Source: Clostridiales bacterium
Lineage (GTDB): Bacteria > Bacillota > Clostridia > Christensenellales > DTU072
Assembly: GCA_012800525.1 (NCBI GenBank)
Contig: JAAZJD010000040.1
Location: 1-37,026, forward strand
Reading direction: 5' to 3'
DNA length: 37,026 nucleotides
Shown: positions 8,341-16,941 of the stretch, piece after piece
Position numbering within the stretch: position 1 is the first letter of the stretch
Layout: each line of letters begins with the position of its first letter
Notes under the pieces: model-generated
Told to the model about the DNA's origin: nothing
Databases searched by the model: none
Seen by the model: the letters and a program-made list of their open reading frames with translations, nothing else
Made by a program: the position numbers and the translations under genes

Positions 8341-9762
8341 TTAATTTAACACTTTGTATCCAGAGTGCTTTTCAAAGTTTTCTGCAACTGAAAGTAGTGC
8401 GTTATCAAAGTTTCTTTTTCCTGTTAGTAACATCCCAATGGGCATATTGTCGCTAGATACTCCAAAAGGTATCGAAATTGATGGTAGCCCTATAAGGTTT
8501 GCTGGAAGGGCAAAAATATTTGTCAAAGCACTTTCTTGAATTGATTCATGCTTGTAATCTTTTCTAAATGCGGCAGTTGGAGTAGTCGGTGATAAAATAA
8601 AATCACACTTACTAAATACGTTTAGATAATAATCTTCAACTAAATCATTTCTCATTTTTAGTGCTTTATAGTAGAATTTTTCCATGTTTTCTCCTGTGAG
8701 CATATGATTACCAAACATAATTCTAGTTTTTACTTCATTACTGAAAGCCTCAGACCTTGATTTTTTAATAAAATCATTTGTGTCAATATATTTTGATTTA
8801 GTGCTATACCCAAAATCTATTCCTGTGTATCTACCCATATTTGAGGCAATTTCTGCATAAGCTAAAATATAATATAATTTAGCATAAATATCGTTATATT
8901 TAGATTTTATTTTGACTGTTTTATACCCTAATTTACTGCATGCCTTAATTGCTTTTTCAAAAACAGCCAAAGTGTCTTTATCTGCTGTTTTTTCAACATG
9001 ATCTTCGTCTATTCCAATTATTGGATTTTGTCTAGTTGTTCTTGGAATTTCGAAAGCGGTTTGATCAAATTCATCTTTTCCTTTGATAACATTGAAAATA
9101 ATCTTAGTATCTCCAACATTTTTAGCCATAGGTCCAATTTGCTCAAAAGATGATGCAAGTGCAATCAGCCCATTTCTAGAAACAGCGCCATAAGTTGGCT
9201 TAAATCCAACAATGCCACAATATGATGCAGGTTGCCTAATAGAACCTCCAGCATCAGTGCCTAGTGAATATACGCATGTATCTTGAGCAATGCTTGCAGC
9301 GCTTCCTCCAGAACTGCCACCAGTCACTCTATTAGTGTCATATGGATTTGATGCTTCTCCAAAGAAACCATTTAAGCAGCTTGAGCCCATAGAAAATTCA
9401 TCCATATTGGTTTTTCCAAGTAAAACCGCTCCATTGTTTAGCAGTTTAGTATAAACAGTTGAATTATATGTTGGAATGTATTTAGCTAACATTTTTGAAC
9501 ATGCTGTAGTTGGCATATCAATGGTCATAATGCTATCTTTTAACGACATTGGAATTCCTGTTAATACAGAAGGTGCGCCTTTTGCTATGATTTGATCAGC
9601 CTTTTTTGCTTGTGATAAAGAAACTTCCTCATTTGTAAACACGTAAGCATTAGTTTTTTTATTTAATTTTTTTATCTTTTTCAAATATTCAGTTGTTAGT
9701 TCAACTGAAGAAATTTCTTTTCGTTGCAATTGTGTTGCAAGGCTTATTAAATTATTTGGCAT
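8341..9762 (-). CDS. gatA: Asp/Glu-tRNA amidotransferase subunit A (amidase)
   Basis: GatA is the glutaminase subunit: it releases ammonia from glutamine for transfer by GatB. The 473-aa protein shows the amidase-signature catalytic triad: Lys75 in SLKDSIMT, the cis-Ser Ser150 in TGGSSGGSAASIA, and the nucleophile Ser174 in TDAGGSIRQPAS. AGGAG lies about 9 nt before the ATG. The gene begins 2 bp after the gatC stop, consistent with translational coupling. The C-terminal half (residues 390-470) contains the usual ANLIGLPSISIPFG segment. It is expected to be cytoplasmic, in a complex with GatB and GatC. Confidence 0.96.
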   Translation of the reverse strand: MPNNLISLATQLQRKEISSVELTTEYLKKIKKLNKKTNAYVFTNEEVSLSQAKKADQIIAKGAPSVLTGIPMSLKDSIMTIDMPTTACSKMLAKYIPTYNSTVYTKLLNNGAVLLGKTNMDEFSMGSSCLNGFFGEASNPYDTNRVTGGSSGGSAASIAQDTCVYSLGTDAGGSIRQPASYCGIVGFKPTYGAVSRNGLIALASSFEQIGPMAKNVGDTKIIFNVIKGKDEFDQTAFEIPRTTRQNPIIGIDEDHVEKTADKDTLAVFEKAIKACSKLGYKTVKIKSKYNDIYAKLYYILAYAEIASNMGRYTGIDFGYSTKSKYIDTNDFIKKSRSEAFSNEVKTRIMFGNHMLTGENMEKFYYKALKMRNDLVEDYYLNVFSKCDFILSPTTPTAAFRKDYKHESIQESALTNIFALPANLIGLPSISIPFGVSSDNMPIGMLLTGKRNFDNALLSVAENFEKHSGYKVLN

Positions 9763-9764
9763 AT

Positions 9765-10040
9765 TTATTTTCTCCTTGCAAATTGGATGTATCCATTTTT
9801 ACTTTTAGCGGCATTTTTTAAAACATCCTCTTGAGACAGACTATCTTTTACAATATCTTCTCTTAATTCATCAATGTTTGCCATATCGAAATCATAGATT
9901 TCATTACCAGATTTTATATTACATATGTCAGAAACATATGTTTCCATGTCTTCTAGTTTTTTCGTTATTTCATCTAGTTCATCTTTACTAAACTCAAGTC
10001 CTGATAATTCTGATAATAATATTGTTGTATGTTTTTTCAT
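9765..10040 (-). CDS. gatC: Asp/Glu-tRNA amidotransferase subunit C
   Basis: GatC is the small clamp subunit that wraps around GatA and GatB and stabilises the complex. The frame is open from 10067, overlapping aspS, but AAGGAA lies about 6 nt before the ATG at 10040. That start gives MKKHTTILLSELSGLEFS and a normal 91-aa protein. The helical N-terminal half (LSELSGLEFSKDELDEITKKL) and the C-terminal tail YIQFARRK are typical. It sits 23 bp after aspS and 2 bp before gatA, so the order aspS-gatC-gatA-gatB is a tightly packed operon. Confidence 0.93.
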   Translation of the reverse strand: MKKHTTILLSELSGLEFSKDELDEITKKLEDMETYVSDICNIKSGNEIYDFDMANIDELREDIVKDSLSQEDVLKNAAKSKNGYIQFARRK

Positions 10041-10063
10041 GATAATTTCCTTAAGAGTATTAA

Positions 10064-11809
10064 TCAACGAATTTTTATATGTATTTCCCTCAATTGTTGT
10101 TCTGTTACTTCACTTGGAGCTCCCATCATTGTATCTTGAGCAGATTTATTCATTGGAAAAGCAATAACCTCTCTAATGTTATTTTGGTTAGTTAATAACA
10201 TAATTATTCTATCTATTCCAGGGGCCATACCAGCATGAGGAGGGGCGCCAAATTTAAAAGCAGTATATAGAGATGTAAACTTTGTTTCTAAAATCTCTCT
10301 TGAATAACCTGCAATCTCAAATGCTTTTATCATAGTTTCGACTTCATGGTTTCTAACAGCACCACTAGATAATTCTACTCCATTACATACAATGTCATAT
10401 TGATATGCAAGTATCTCGTCTGGTCTTTTTTCATTTAAAGCTTTTAAACCGCCTTGTGGCATTGAAAAAGGATTATGCGTGAAGGCCCAGTTTCCATTGT
10501 CATCTAATTCGTACATTGGGAAGTCAACGATATAGCAAAATTCAAACTTGCTTTTATCTATTAGATTTAGTTTTTCTCCAAGTTCAGTTCTAATTTGTCC
10601 TGCGTATTTTGAAGCATTTACCTCATCATCTGCTATAAAAAACAATAAATCATTAGCTTTTAAATTCATAATTTCTTTTAATTCAACCTTTTGTTGGTCT
10701 GGGATAAATTTGTCAATAGGTCCTTTATAAGTCATATCATCATTAACTGTTATATACCCAAGTCCTCCCATTCCAATGCTGGTTGCAAACTCTAACATAT
10801 CTGCATGGAATTTTTTAGATAAAGAGGCTCCTTTCTCAACTTTTATTGCTCTAACACAGCTGTTTTGAAATGGTTTAAATGTGCATTTATTGAAAAATTC
10901 AGATAAATCTTTAATTCTTAATGGATTTCTCAAGTCAGGTTTATCACTACCAAAATTTAGCATTGCTTCTGCATATGTAAATCGCTTAAATGGTGGTTTA
11001 GACACTTCAAGTGTGCTAAATGTTTTAAATGTGTCATATAAAACTTCTTCTGCTAAAGTTAAAACATCTTCTTGAGTAGCAAAAGACATTTCAAAATCCA
11101 ATTGGTAAAATTCGCCAGGAGCTCTATCAGCTCTAGCATCCTCATCTCTAAAGCATGGGGCTATTTGAAAATATCTATCAAAACCGCTTACCATTAGGAT
11201 TTGTTTAAATATTTGTGGTGCTTGTGGAAGAGCATAAAACTTGCCTTTATGCTTTCTACTTGGCACTAGGTAATCTCTTGCACCCTCAGGTGAGGATGCT
11301 GTTAGTATAGGGGTTGTGATTTCTGTAAATCCATTTTTTTGCATTAAAGCTCTTAGATGAGAGATAATTTTAGAGCGTAAAATAATGCGATCATGTAAGG
11401 CTTTTCCCCTAAGATCTAAATATCTATACTTTAACCTAAGTTCTTCTCTTATCTCTTCATTAGAGTTTACTTCAAAGGGCAGTTGCTCTATGACATCGCC
11501 TAAAACTTTTATGTCTTTTGCGACAAGTTCGACGGTGCCTGTGGCTATTTTTTCATTAAATGTTGTTTTGTCGCGCATCCTAATTTGGCCTGAAATACTA
11601 ACGGTTTGTTCTTTTTTGATGCCATTAAGCATTGAAGCGGACTCAAAAACAATTTGTAGTGTTCCAAAATGATCTCTAAGATCTAAAAAAGAAATTCCAC
11701 CATGATCTCTAATTGTATCTACCCATCCTGCAACTCGAATAGAGTTGCCGACTAAATTTTCATTTATCATCGAAGTATTGTGGCTTCTATAAATATTTTC
11801 CTTTAACAT
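10064..11809 (-). CDS. aspS: Aspartyl-tRNA synthetase, likely non-discriminating
   Basis: This is a bacterial-type class II AspRS of 581 aa with an OB-fold anticodon domain (about 1-110), catalytic core, inserted GAD domain (about 285-420) and C-terminal catalytic remainder. Motif 2 is visible around 211-240 (RYFQIAPCFRDEDARADR), and motif 3 is GAPPHAGMAPGIDRIIMLL near the end. The anticodon-domain loop reads RDHGG with His36. As I recall the literature, His at this site is typical of non-discriminating AspRS (Pseudomonas aeruginosa and Helicobacter pylori types), while E. coli AspRS has Leu. With gatCAB directly downstream, charging of both tRNA(Asp) and tRNA(Asn) is a reasonable inference. 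GAGGA lies 5 nt before the ATG, and a good promoter lies upstream. Confidence 0.95.
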   Translation of the reverse strand: MLKENIYRSHNTSMINENLVGNSIRVAGWVDTIRDHGGISFLDLRDHFGTLQIVFESASMLNGIKKEQTVSISGQIRMRDKTTFNEKIATGTVELVAKDIKVLGDVIEQLPFEVNSNEEIREELRLKYRYLDLRGKALHDRIILRSKIISHLRALMQKNGFTEITTPILTASSPEGARDYLVPSRKHKGKFYALPQAPQIFKQILMVSGFDRYFQIAPCFRDEDARADRAPGEFYQLDFEMSFATQEDVLTLAEEVLYDTFKTFSTLEVSKPPFKRFTYAEAMLNFGSDKPDLRNPLRIKDLSEFFNKCTFKPFQNSCVRAIKVEKGASLSKKFHADMLEFATSIGMGGLGYITVNDDMTYKGPIDKFIPDQQKVELKEIMNLKANDLLFFIADDEVNASKYAGQIRTELGEKLNLIDKSKFEFCYIVDFPMYELDDNGNWAFTHNPFSMPQGGLKALNEKRPDEILAYQYDIVCNGVELSSGAVRNHEVETMIKAFEIAGYSREILETKFTSLYTAFKFGAPPHAGMAPGIDRIIMLLTNQNNIREVIAFPMNKSAQDTMMGAPSEVTEQQLREIHIKIR

Positions 11810-11837
11810 GTTTATCCTCGTAATATTTTAATACACG

Positions 11838-11867
11838 TAATATATCATTTATTAGCTTACATAGTCA
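11838..11867 (-). promoter_or_regulatory. Promoter for the aspS-gatCAB operon
   Basis: On the minus strand, TTGACT (11862-11867) and TATATT (11838-11843) are separated by 18 bp, predicting a start near 11830 and a leader of about 20 nt. It lies between the CYTH gene and aspS, so the operon can be expressed independently of CYTH. Confidence 0.6.
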
Positions 11868-11914
11868 ATCTAATATATAAAATTTTATATGCTTGGGCTG
11901 ATACAGCAATAGAG

Positions 11915-12415
11915 TTAAAGTTTATTTTTTAATATTTTTAGTTTTTTTGCAATTGAAATATTAGAAAATGCCTTATCTTCTGTAACCTCTTCAATTATTT
12001 TTATGTAGTTAGGTAATGAAATTATATCGTGTTGTTTTAAGTTTTCTATTTCTAAAATTGCAAAATTCTTCCAAAATGGGAAAATATCAATTTCTAGGAT
12101 ATGCTCATTATATTTTATGCAATATCTTGTCTTATCTAAAGTGTCTGTGATTGCTTCGCTTAGCAGAGTTTTGTATTCGGCATAGCTAATTTCTTTTTCT
12201 TGTTCTTCTCTCGTATATGCATCAATGTCTTTTTTGCATGTATAACAGTATGATTCTTTGCCATTAATTAAACTTTTTCTAACCCTCCTAGTTTCAGTAT
12301 TTGATGTTGTTTTAAGATATGTTTGAGAAACAAGCATGGTTTTATACGAAAGCTTAGATATAGTTTTGATATCTGGAAATTCGATTTTAAATTTTCTCTC
12401 GATTTCTAATGACAT
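11915..12415 (-). CDS. CYTH-domain phosphatase (triphosphate tunnel family)
   Basis: This 166-aa CYTH-domain protein has the diagnostic ExExK signature near the start (EIERKF, residues 4-9). Charged residues that line the triphosphate tunnel follow: RRVRK, KTRYC, EIDIF and LEIEN. Family members hydrolyse inorganic triphosphate or thiamine triphosphate, or act as class IV adenylate cyclases. The sequence alone does not decide, though short bacterial stand-alone forms are most often triphosphatases. The start has a weak GAGAAA ribosome site. The gene lies upstream of aspS on the same strand, but a separate promoter intervenes, so a functional link to tRNA charging is not implied. Confidence 0.82.
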   Translation of the reverse strand: MSLEIERKFKIEFPDIKTISKLSYKTMLVSQTYLKTTSNTETRRVRKSLINGKESYCYTCKKDIDAYTREEQEKEISYAEYKTLLSEAITDTLDKTRYCIKYNEHILEIDIFPFWKNFAILEIENLKQHDIISLPNYIKIIEEVTEDKAFSNISIAKKLKILKNKL

Positions 12416-12442
12416 AATTTTCTCAATGTGTTTGATAAGTTA

Positions 12443-12471
12443 ATTATATGTTAAATTATCATCTTTTGAAA
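12443..12471 (-). promoter_or_regulatory. Possible promoter for the CYTH gene
   Basis: On the minus strand, TTTCAA (12466-12471) and a consensus TATAAT (12443-12448) are separated by 17 bp. The -10 is good and the -35 weak. Confidence 0.4.
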
Positions 12472-12568
12472 GGCATTTCGATTTTGATGATGTCAATATT
12501 TATACAAATAGTTGTTTTAGCTGTTTTGATAATAAAGTGAAAAAACAAAAACAATATATTGCTGCCTT

Positions 12569-12592
12569 ATTTTGTATCTGCAGATACAAAAT
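12569..12592. promoter_or_regulatory. 24-bp perfect palindrome, putative operator
   Basis: ATTTTGTATCTG is followed immediately by its exact reverse complement CAGATACAAAAT. The core GTATCT-NN-AGATAC recurs upstream of glgP at 19908. This site lies in the 320-bp divergent gap between the CYTH gene and the ispE/glgB unit, about 95 bp upstream of the -35 of the latter. Apart from this palindrome and the two promoters, I see nothing else in that gap. The cognate regulator is unknown. Confidence 0.6.
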
Positions 12593-12686
12593 TTTGAGAA
12601 AAATAGTAGTTGTAGTAAAATTTTCATAGTTTACCAAAATGAGTTAATTAATGAATTACTATACTAATTATTATCACTCATCAGTC

Positions 12687-12715
12687 TTGAATACAAAGTT
12701 TATATGTTATATAAT
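12687..12715 (+). promoter_or_regulatory. Consensus promoter for ispE-glgB
   Basis: TTGAAT (12687-12692), a 17-bp spacer and a perfect TATAAT (12710-12715). The predicted start, near 12722, falls at the ribosome-binding site (GGAGGAG, 12721-12727), so the leader would be only about 14 nt. Confidence 0.75.
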
Positions 12716-12735
12716 AAACGGGAGGAGAAACTTCA

Positions 12736-13566
12736 TTGAACTTAGATAGTGTCGTTTTAAATGCTGATAGTAAAATTAATCTTTTATTAAATGTTTATGG
12801 AAAGGCGGAAACAGGACTTCACTATTTAGAGAGTGTTGTCATCCCAACACCTATTTTTGATAAGGTTACATTAAAAAAACGCAAAGATAGCGAAATTAAA
12901 GTTTATTATTCAAACAATTTGCACTTTGAAAATGATAATGTATTAAAAATTGCAACAAAAATACAAGATTGCTACAAAACTGGCGGTATTGATGTTTATA
13001 TAGAAAAAAATATCCCAATTGGTCAAGGTCTTGGGGGTTCTAGTTCAAATGCTGGAGCAGTAGCTAGGGGAATGAAGATCCTATATGGACTTGATGAGAT
13101 AGAATCTTCCATTTTATTTGATGTAGGCAGTGATGTTACATATATGTATTATGGGGGCACTAAAATCATTAAAGGTTTAGGAGAAACTGTCATACCTCTA
13201 GAATTAGAACCCAGGTATATTTGTATATTATATGATGGGTTTAATTCATCTACACAAAAGGTATACGAGGTGTTTGATAACATCGGTGGAGATAATTATC
13301 TGTTAGAAAAATTTTTAAAGACAGGAAAATTATCGAATGCTTTACAAAAAGCAGCATTGTTAGTTGAACCAAGAATACAAAAAAACCTAGATTTATTAAC
13401 TGAGGCTGGCTTTAGTAATATAGCTGTAACAGGCAGCGGTTCTGCTGTAATAGCATCTAGTTTTGATAAGCAAGATTTTTTTAATTGCGTGAAAAAATTA
13501 AAAGAGAATACAAAATTAAATTTAATTACTTATCATTATAGTGCTGAAAAATTAACTGTAATATAG
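12736..13566 (+). CDS. ispE: IspE-like GHMP kinase (CDP-ME kinase)
   Basis: This is predicted 4-diphosphocytidyl-2-C-methyl-D-erythritol kinase, the ATP-dependent step of the MEP isoprenoid pathway. The 276-aa GHMP kinase has the N-terminal DSKINLLLNVYGK (Lys13 matches the IspE catalytic Lys), the ATP loop IPIGQGLGGSSSNAGA (93-108), the GSDVTYMYYGGT block (131-142, with catalytic-position Asp133) and a C-terminal VTGSGSAVIAS. The start is TTG, supported by a strong GGAGGAG site 8 nt upstream. The usual DGYHxLxS substrate motif is altered to TGLHYLES, and the protein is a little short. It is therefore a diverged IspE, or less likely a GHMP kinase with another substrate. It is the first gene ahead of the glycogen genes, an unusual neighbour. 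Its last codons lie inside a tandem duplication. Confidence 0.75.
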   Translation: MNLDSVVLNADSKINLLLNVYGKAETGLHYLESVVIPTPIFDKVTLKKRKDSEIKVYYSNNLHFENDNVLKIATKIQDCYKTGGIDVYIEKNIPIGQGLGGSSSNAGAVARGMKILYGLDEIESSILFDVGSDVTYMYYGGTKIIKGLGETVIPLELEPRYICILYDGFNSSTQKVYEVFDNIGGDNYLLEKFLKTGKLSNALQKAALLVEPRIQKNLDLLTEAGFSNIAVTGSGSAVIASSFDKQDFFNCVKKLKENTKLNLITYHYSAEKLTVI

Positions 13567-13748
13567 CAAAAAAATGGTTTAGAATGAGTTTAAACACTGA
13601 GAAGTGATGAAAATAAAATGGCACGAGGAATAATAGTTTTATGTGGTGCTGAAAAATTAACTGTAATATAGCAAAAAAATGGTTTAGAATGAGTTTAAAC
13701 ACTTAGAAGTGATGAAAATAAAATGGTACGAGGAATAATAATTTTATG
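13541..13748 (+). repeat. 103-bp tandem duplication across the ispE/glgB junction
   Basis: Positions 13541-13643 and 13646-13748 match at 100 of 103 bases (mismatches: G/T, C/T and G/A), with a period of 105 bp. Each copy carries the ispE tail (last seven codons plus TAG), a spacer with GTTTAAAC, the ACGAGG ribosome site and an ATG. In copy 2 the ATG is the glgB start. In copy 1 it opens a three-codon frame (Met-Trp-Cys-stop). Confidence 0.95.
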
Positions 13749-15629
13749 GCAAAACTAGATTATCCAATTTACTTATTCAAAGAAGGAACAAATAGTGAGG
13801 CATACGAGCTTTTTAAACCTACATATGTGTTGAAAGCAGGGATTAAATGTTGGCGTTTTAGATGTTGGGCACCCAATGCAAAATCAGTTTCAGTAGTTGG
13901 TGACTTTAATGGATGGAATCGCGATATAAACCAAATGTACAAGATAGATGGCGATATTTGGGAAATTTACATTGAAGGACTCAAAAGGTTTGACATATAC
14001 AAGTTTAGTGTTGAGCAAGTGAATGGAAATATTGTCAATAAAGCAGATCCATTCGCTTTGCATACTGAAACTCCGCCTGCAAATGCAAGCAAAATTTATG
14101 ACATAGGTGGATATGAATGGCAAGATGCTGAGTATCAAAATTCAAAAGGCGGAGATTTAAGAAAAAAACCAATCAATATATATGAGCTGCATTTAGGCTC
14201 ATGGGGTAGGCATCAAGATGGTAACTATTATTCATATAGAGATATGGCAGAAATAATAGTTGATTATGTAAAATCCATGGGGTATACGCACATAGAAATA
14301 TTACCAGTAACAGAGCACCCCTTAGAGGGAAGCTGGGGATATCAAAGCACTGGCTTTTTTGCTCCTACTTCTAGATTTGGTACACCACATGATTTTATGT
14401 ATTTTATAGATAAATGTCATCAAGCGGGTATAGGAGTTATACTAGATTTAGTTTTATCGCATTTTCCAAAAGATGAGTTTGGATTATTTAATTTTGATGG
14501 GACACCACTATATGAATATGCAGATCCTCTAAAAAATGAACATAAAAGTTGGGGCACAATGGTTTTTGACTATTCTTCTGGGGGCGTTAGATCTTTTCTT
14601 TATTCAGTTGCTTGTTTTTGGATTGAAATGTATCACATAGATGGTATTAGATTAGATGCGGTAGCTAGCATGCTATATTTAGATTATGATAGAGAACAGG
14701 GTGAATGGCGACCAAATGAAAAGGGTGGGAACTATAATCTAGAAGCTATTTCGTTTTTACAAACTTTAAATAAAACAGTTTTAAATAAATATCCTCATAC
14801 AATAATGATTGCTGAAGAAAGTACAGCTTTTCCGATGGTAACTATGCCCCCAAGTATTGGTGGACTAGGCTTTAATTTCAAGTGGAATATGGGTTGGATG
14901 AATGATGTGTTAGAGTATGTTGGAATAGATCCATTTTTTAGAAAGGGAGCTCATAATAAATTAACTTTTGGAATTACATATGCTTTTTCTGAAAACTATA
15001 TTTTGCCATTTTCACACGATGAGGTCGTGCATGGAAAATGCTCTATGATAGGTAAAATGCCAGGGAAGTATGCGGATAAATTTGAATCTCTTAAATCAGT
15101 TTATTCATTTATGATAGCTCATCCTGGAAAAAAGCTAAACTTTATGGGAAATGAAATCGCTCAATTTATAGAATGGGATTTTACAAGGCCAATAGATTGG
15201 TTCTTACTAGATTATGATACCCATAAAGGTCTTCATGAATATGTTAAAGCTCTAAACTTTTTGTATAAAGACAATAGTGAATTACATGAACTTGATTGTG
15301 AGTATGATGGCTTTAAGTGGATTGTAGTTGATGATAATATACAAAATATTGTCTCATTTTATAGGGCAAATTCTAATGGAGACAAGATAGTAGTAATAAT
15401 TAATTTTTCAGATATGGATAGGCAAAATTATAAATTTGGTGTCCCTGATGCTGGAAGATATGATGTAATTTTAAATTCAAAAGATCCTAAATTTGGAGGA
15501 ACAACTAAAGTGAAGTCATTTTATAGAACAAAAAAAGAAGCTTCACATGGTTTTAAAAATTCTTTGAGTATAAATTTAGAAGGAAATGGAAGTTTATTTT
15601 TAAAATTACGAAAATTAACAAAAAATTAG
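13746..15629 (+). CDS. glgB: 1,4-alpha-glucan branching enzyme
   Basis: GlgB makes the alpha-1,6 branches of glycogen. The 627-aa GH13 enzyme has an N-terminal CBM48 domain (about 30-125, including WAPNAKSVSVVGDFNGW), a catalytic barrel (about 140-520) and a C-terminal beta domain. Branching-enzyme motifs are clear: DLVLSHFPKDEFGL (234-247), DGIRLDAVASM (nucleophile Asp304), MIAEEST (acid/base Glu357) and FSHDEVVHGK (Asp425). The motif WRPNEKGGNYNLEAI (321-335) is specific to this subfamily. ACGAGG lies ahead of the ATG. The start, ribosome site and upstream region are exactly duplicated 105 bp upstream. It heads the glgB-glgC-glgD-glgA series. Confidence 0.95.
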   Translation: MAKLDYPIYLFKEGTNSEAYELFKPTYVLKAGIKCWRFRCWAPNAKSVSVVGDFNGWNRDINQMYKIDGDIWEIYIEGLKRFDIYKFSVEQVNGNIVNKADPFALHTETPPANASKIYDIGGYEWQDAEYQNSKGGDLRKKPINIYELHLGSWGRHQDGNYYSYRDMAEIIVDYVKSMGYTHIEILPVTEHPLEGSWGYQSTGFFAPTSRFGTPHDFMYFIDKCHQAGIGVILDLVLSHFPKDEFGLFNFDGTPLYEYADPLKNEHKSWGTMVFDYSSGGVRSFLYSVACFWIEMYHIDGIRLDAVASMLYLDYDREQGEWRPNEKGGNYNLEAISFLQTLNKTVLNKYPHTIMIAEESTAFPMVTMPPSIGGLGFNFKWNMGWMNDVLEYVGIDPFFRKGAHNKLTFGITYAFSENYILPFSHDEVVHGKCSMIGKMPGKYADKFESLKSVYSFMIAHPGKKLNFMGNEIAQFIEWDFTRPIDWFLLDYDTHKGLHEYVKALNFLYKDNSELHELDCEYDGFKWIVVDDNIQNIVSFYRANSNGDKIVVIINFSDMDRQNYKFGVPDAGRYDVILNSKDPKFGGTTKVKSFYRTKKEASHGFKNSLSINLEGNGSLFLKLRKLTKN

Positions 15630-15751
15630 TCTTTTTGTGAAAAAAGTAAAATAAAATGTTAGAATGATATTGAGGTGTAAAACCATTTTCAAACTGACAT
15701 ATTAAAAAATATAAAACAATAAATAAAAAAAGGATGCAGGAGGGCAAACTT

Positions 15752-16933
15752 ATGTCAACAAAAAAAGAATGTGTAGCTCTACTTTTAGCAGGTGGGCAAG
15801 GCACACGATTAGGGGTGCTTACGCAAAAAGTAGCAAAGCCCGCAGTTCCATTCGGAGGAAAGTATAGGATAATTGATTTTACTTTATCAAATACCATCAA
15901 TTCAGATATAGATACGATAGGGGTATTGACTCAGTATCAACCATTTGAATTGAATCAGTATATTGGTAATGGTCAACCTTGGGATCTTGATAGATTGGAT
16001 GGTGGTGCCTTTGTTTTACCTCCTTATGTAACAGCTAAATCTGGTGAGTGGTACAAAGGAACAGCAAATGCGATTTATCAAAATATTGACTTTGTAGATA
16101 GATATGATGCTGACTATGTGTTAATTTTATCGGGTGATCATATTTACAAAATGGATTATAATAAAATGCTTCAAGCGCATAAACAAAAGGGAGCAGATTG
16201 TACAATTGCAGTTTTAGAAGTTCCTTTATCAGAAGCATCAAGGTTTGGAATATTGAACACAGATGCGGATGGAAAAATTTATGAATTTGAAGAAAAGCCA
16301 AAAAATCCCAAATCAACCAAAGCAAGTATGGGTATATATATTTTCAACTGGAAAAAACTAAAAGAATATTTGATTGCAGATGAGGCAAACAAAAATTCTA
16401 GCAATGACTTTGGTAAAAATATTATTCCAAATATGTTAAATGCTAACGAGAAAATGTATACTTATGATTTTGAAGGTTATTGGAAAGATGTTGGAACCAT
16501 TTATTCTCTATGGGAAGCAAATATGGATTTATTAGATGGAGAAAGTGGCTTAGGTTTAGATGATAGTCGTTGGAAAATTTATTCAAGAAATGAAGCTGAA
16601 CCACCGCACTATGTTGGGACTAGAGCGACAATATCAAATGCAATTGTTAGTGAGGGTTGTGAGGTTGATGGCAAAATTATTAATTCTATAATTTCAAGAG
16701 GCTCTAGAGTTGAAGCGGGGGCTGAAATTTATGATAGTATTTTAATGCCTAATACAGTGGTCAAAAAGGGTACAGTTATTCGACATTCAATTGTTGGTTG
16801 GAATGCTAAAATTGGAGAAAATGTTCAAATAGGCACTGATCAATCGAAAGTTAAAGAGAAAGAAATAGCTGTTGTAGGACCTTTCAAAAATATAAAGGAT
16901 AAATCAGTGATCAAAGCTGGTGAAATGGTGTAG
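15752..16933 (+). CDS. glgC: Glucose-1-phosphate adenylyltransferase, catalytic subunit
   Basis: GlgC makes ADP-glucose from ATP and glucose-1-phosphate, the committed step of glycogen synthesis. The frame opens at 15734, but AGGAGGG lies 7 nt before ATG 15752, giving 393 aa. The nucleotide-binding motif LAGGQGTRL (12-20), [15 protein letters not shown] (29-43), [12 protein letters not shown] (100-111), GDHIYKMDY (128-136) and the glucose-1-phosphate region FEEKP (179-183) are intact, and YWKDVGT follows. The C-terminal part is a left-handed beta-helix with allosteric function. It is separated from glgB by 122 bp without a convincing terminator, and from glgD by 8 bp. It probably forms a mixed complex with GlgD. 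Confidence 0.95.
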   Translation: MSTKKECVALLLAGGQGTRLGVLTQKVAKPAVPFGGKYRIIDFTLSNTINSDIDTIGVLTQYQPFELNQYIGNGQPWDLDRLDGGAFVLPPYVTAKSGEWYKGTANAIYQNIDFVDRYDADYVLILSGDHIYKMDYNKMLQAHKQKGADCTIAVLEVPLSEASRFGILNTDADGKIYEFEEKPKNPKSTKASMGIYIFNWKKLKEYLIADEANKNSSNDFGKNIIPNMLNANEKMYTYDFEGYWKDVGTIYSLWEANMDLLDGESGLGLDDSRWKIYSRNEAEPPHYVGTRATISNAIVSEGCEVDGKIINSIISRGSRVEAGAEIYDSILMPNTVVKKGTVIRHSIVGWNAKIGENVQIGTDQSKVKEKEIAVVGPFKNIKDKSVIKAGEMV

Positions 16934-16941
16934 GAGGAGAT

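Noticed and set aside
13618-13671. 17-codon ORF in duplication copy 1 ending with the same residues as IspE
   Set aside because: It arises simply from repeating the ispE tail in frame with an ATG in the spacer, and it has no usable ribosome site.
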